From Bacteroidetes bacterium UBA4009 (GTDB lineage: Bacteria; Bacteroidota; Bacteroidia; NS11-12g; UBA9320): a DNA stretch of 7,963 nt. The position numbers and the translations under genes were made by a program. Of the stretch, positions 7,601 through 7,963 are shown piece by piece. Location: contig DGBH01000080.1 of assembly GCA_002384205.1 (NCBI GenBank), positions 6,299 to 14,261 on the forward strand. Reading direction: 5' to 3'. Numbering within the stretch: position 1 is the stretch's first letter; each line of letters begins with the position of its first letter. The notes below the pieces were generated by a model, which ran no database searches, was not told the DNA's origin, and saw nothing but the letters and a program-made list of their open reading frames with translations.

Positions 7601-7963
7601 CTATGGTTCTTGGGCTACCATGTTTGATAAGCTGAACAAAGACTTTTCTTCTGATGCATTTAACCAGTTTAAAAACAACAGAAATGTTATAGCACAGCGT
7701 TTACAAAGTAGAGACCTGGGTGCAGGCGGAGTATACGAACAATTGTATGGTGCGCAATTAAACGATAAGGATACTTCTGGATACCCACTTGGTTATTCAG
7801 CCGGTCACCCTGAAGTGCTACTTCACTCCTTCTTAGCCGCTTATACGGGTAAGAATGCAGGCAATTCTAGCCTTGATGCATTTAGAAAAATTCCTATTCC
7901 CAATTGGAGAGTTACTTATAATGGACTGTCACAATTAGACGTTTTTAAAGATATTTTTAGTAA
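1554..7963 (+). CDS. sprA: SprA, type 9 secretion system outer-membrane translocon / gliding motility protein, partial (C-terminus beyond right edge)
   Basis: SprA (Sov in Porphyromonas) is the giant outer-membrane beta-barrel pore through which type 9 secretion substrates, including gliding adhesins such as SprB, leave the periplasm. In the solved F. johnsoniae structure it is a 36-strand barrel partnered by PorV or a plug protein and a periplasmic prolyl isomerase. Here 2136 uninterrupted codons are visible; F. johnsoniae SprA is about 2400 residues, so roughly 270 are missing. The start is TTG at 1554: it gives a basic start (MKERILK), a hydrophobic stretch (about 13-27) and a likely cleavage site near TALG/Q (about 32-33). 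The first in-frame ATG is codon 82, which would remove the signal peptide. Family landmarks are GGGVIDIRPTGSAEVTFGGN (128-147), NWNYDTEATFEFENQMKLNW (187-206), YLDDFEGAE (791-799), NWAGIMRR (929-936), NIDYIEVWLMDPF (946-958), GQLYINLGS (971-979), Asp-rich GLDGMSDE (1036-1043), DIRNYKKLKMFVHAE (1324-1338) and WFNELRLVDF (1460-1469). The C-terminal half is aromatic-rich alternating beta-barrel sequence. Six cysteines are seen at 380, 395, 630, 680, 1307 and 1456. The gene is probably co-transcribed with ruvA. Confidence 0.97.
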   Translation, partial: MKERILKTNVHRALIALVILAVYSFGGGTALGQDEPKRTPIDLKDPPNIKTTYQYDPTTGNYLEIITVGGNPLGSPRVLTPMEFSKAKERQDRNVYYRKKSNADNYIKGGGLIPKIAVTPEIFDKVFGGGVIDIRPTGSAEVTFGGNFNKVENPNFPVRQQRNGQFDFGMKMQLNVTGQIGDRMKLNWNYDTEATFEFENQMKLNWAGEEDDILKNIELGNVSLPLNGSLIQGGRNLFGAKTQLQFGKLKVAVIATQDKGETKETQVTGGAQITNYNIQAHNYDVNRHYFLSQYFANNYNKALSRLPIIASNVQISYIEVWITNRNNSVGNTRNVMGYMDLGENADNTYRDFLVGPANAYPDNYATSLYRDIVDRSTEFCNPIDNRLQLGTDYECLSNARKLNENEFSYHPTLGYLSLNQSLNNDELLMVSYTYTINGENHQVGDLTVNNSISTGDNSHLNLKLLKNSTIKTNLPTWNLMMKNIYSLNTYNLQQEDFTMNVVYADDPSGADLNYLPVDASETRIKEKQLITVLNLDKINKQQEAKPDGVFDLINGVTIDATKGRIIFPVREPFGAFLREQFIDKTKADYYVYDSLYQTTKWNAEQDLKHNKFFLRGTFKGSSSDKIKLQCYNISKGSVRVTANGNMLNEGSDYTVDYTMGNVTIVNQGILNSGAAIKATCESNSLINIQQKSLIGTRLDYKHSDKLLLGGTYMYMNERPLTNKVNIGEEPLRNSIWGLDGSYNTESRFLTRMVDKLPFIETKEKSTISITGEFAHLIPHKAKTQGDKGTSYLDDFEGAETPYDLKYVRSWYMASTPQGQPDLFPETTTSFKADSTYNSKRAKLAWYNIDPVFQSKSNLTPSNINTLQQSNHWVRTVTLKELFDEIELQQGQPQQLPTLDLSYYPDERGQYNFNTENMEADGTLNNPKENWAGIMRRIETNDFEATNIDYIEVWLMDPFVYSKHQGTKHNTGQLYINLGSVSEDIIPDRKRSAENGLPVPNGNYTVDSGKYTLTPRGQIINKAFDNDPAARTAQDIGLDGMSDEVERTRLKFYLDAIAVKHGTASLAYKIAEADPSADNYMYPRDPIYDGSNAMVLQRYKNYNGFEGNSTVDKLDDGTPKSANTIPDDEDINQDYTVNLNEEYYQYKIEISPDKLRIGENFVTDSVYTDANQIDPGAEPNKVTWYQLKIPIRQYDKKVGGIQDFKSIRFMRMYVSGFEDSLVLRFGNLQLVRADWRRYLNTLKFPPRVGPAIDPNDRVELVVSTVNVNENSKRVPIPYVVPPGFSREIDPTQQANLQQNEQSLSIAVCNLGRDDARGAYRPVEYDIRNYKKLKMFVHAESQDPLVQKGDVVAIMRIGTDLENNFYQYEIPLIISPNGNADPASVWPSENEILIDLEEFYRVKLNRQLANSANPNGFYSETLANGHKISIIGLPDLSNVRTILLGVKNPSNGSSDALCAEVWFNELRLVDFANKGGYAATTRMVAKLADFANVAVSGNYQSIGFGGIDKKLNERNITEQIQYDIATNLELGKFFSQKSGITVPMFIGYSENIVNPKFYPLNPDILLRTAINNAETQTEKEAIRIAAQDYNSRYSLNFTNVKKNKTGAGESHLYDVSNWNYSFAYQRLFRRSQIIERNDVKTYKTSLAYNFSPKPLSWEPFKKSIKSKKLTLIKDFNLGLKPSNLNFRIEVDRRYAVLKNRDNDNFKSIVPLLYDKTFNIGRIYGAKWNLTKSLSVDYASSANSWVEEPFGALDTREKKDSMWRDFSSLGQLRDFNQTVNANYSLPLRKIKMLDWMTVTTRYTGNYQWQNAPPAAVSLGNTIQNSRTMGITSNLNFISFYNKVPFLKKVNKPAARRSPARDEDDPDAVNAKKDKDELSATTKAIFQFLMMLKQAQGTFTFTDGTTLPGFNKTIDYLGQNFKNNAPGLPFILGGQSENFRKTIASNGFLTQDTNQISRYVNLHGVDINGSATVEPIKGFRINVSFNKRQSLNINSNFKYSEARGTFEDEFYTEVGTFTTSYGSWATMFDKLNKDFSSDAFNQFKNNRNVIAQRLQSRDLGAGGVYEQLYGAQLNDKDTSGYPLGYSAGHPEVLLHSFLAAYTGKNAGNSSLDAFRKIPIPNWRVTYNGLSQLDVFKDIFS

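Noticed and set aside
7961..7963. TAA at the very end of the window as the sprA stop
   Set aside because: It is out of frame: the last full codon is AGT at 7959-7961 and the final AA begins the next codon. SprA homologues also continue for roughly 270 more residues.
1..7963. CRISPR arrays, insertion sequences, tRNA/rRNA genes, phage or defence modules
   Set aside because: I read both strands for spaced direct repeats, terminal inverted repeats, transposase or integrase motifs and tRNA-like cloverleaf ends and found none; nearly the whole window is explained by three ordinary genes.

Overview
The window looks like chromosomal DNA of a Bacteroidota species, most likely a member of the class Flavobacteriia. 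The support is one very large gene that is unmistakably SprA, the outer-membrane translocon of the type 9 secretion/gliding system, which is confined to this phylum. AT-rich codon use and A-rich leaders without clear Shine-Dalgarno sequences agree with this. The species cannot be named from the sequence.

Layout. Bases 1-755, minus strand: the N-terminal part of an EamA/DMT-type ten-helix membrane transporter, running off the left edge with its last two helices missing. Bases 756-900: a short divergent intergenic region with a 6-bp inverted repeat and a run of ten T (ten A on the transporter's coding strand). Just upstream of the transporter, an ATG-led reading frame would join it in phase if that run held one more A. 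Bases 901-1485, plus strand: a complete ruvA, the Holliday-junction-binding subunit of RuvAB. Bases 1486-1553: a short spacer with no visible terminator. From 1554 to the right edge, plus strand: sprA, opening with a TTG codon and a signal peptide, read without interruption for 2136 codons and cut off before its stop. F. johnsoniae SprA is about 2400 residues, so roughly the last 270 are outside the window.

How the parts relate. ruvA and sprA are co-directional, closely spaced and probably co-transcribed, although repair of recombination intermediates and protein export are unrelated jobs. As I recall, ruvA next to sprA is a common arrangement in flavobacteria. The transporter is divergent and functionally separate.

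I do not see an undescribed system here. This is core housekeeping and secretion DNA with no mobile elements, CRISPR arrays, tRNA or rRNA genes, or large repeats. The points most worth checking are the poly-A frame break at the transporter start, the TTG start of sprA, and the paired cysteines and charged insert within SprA.
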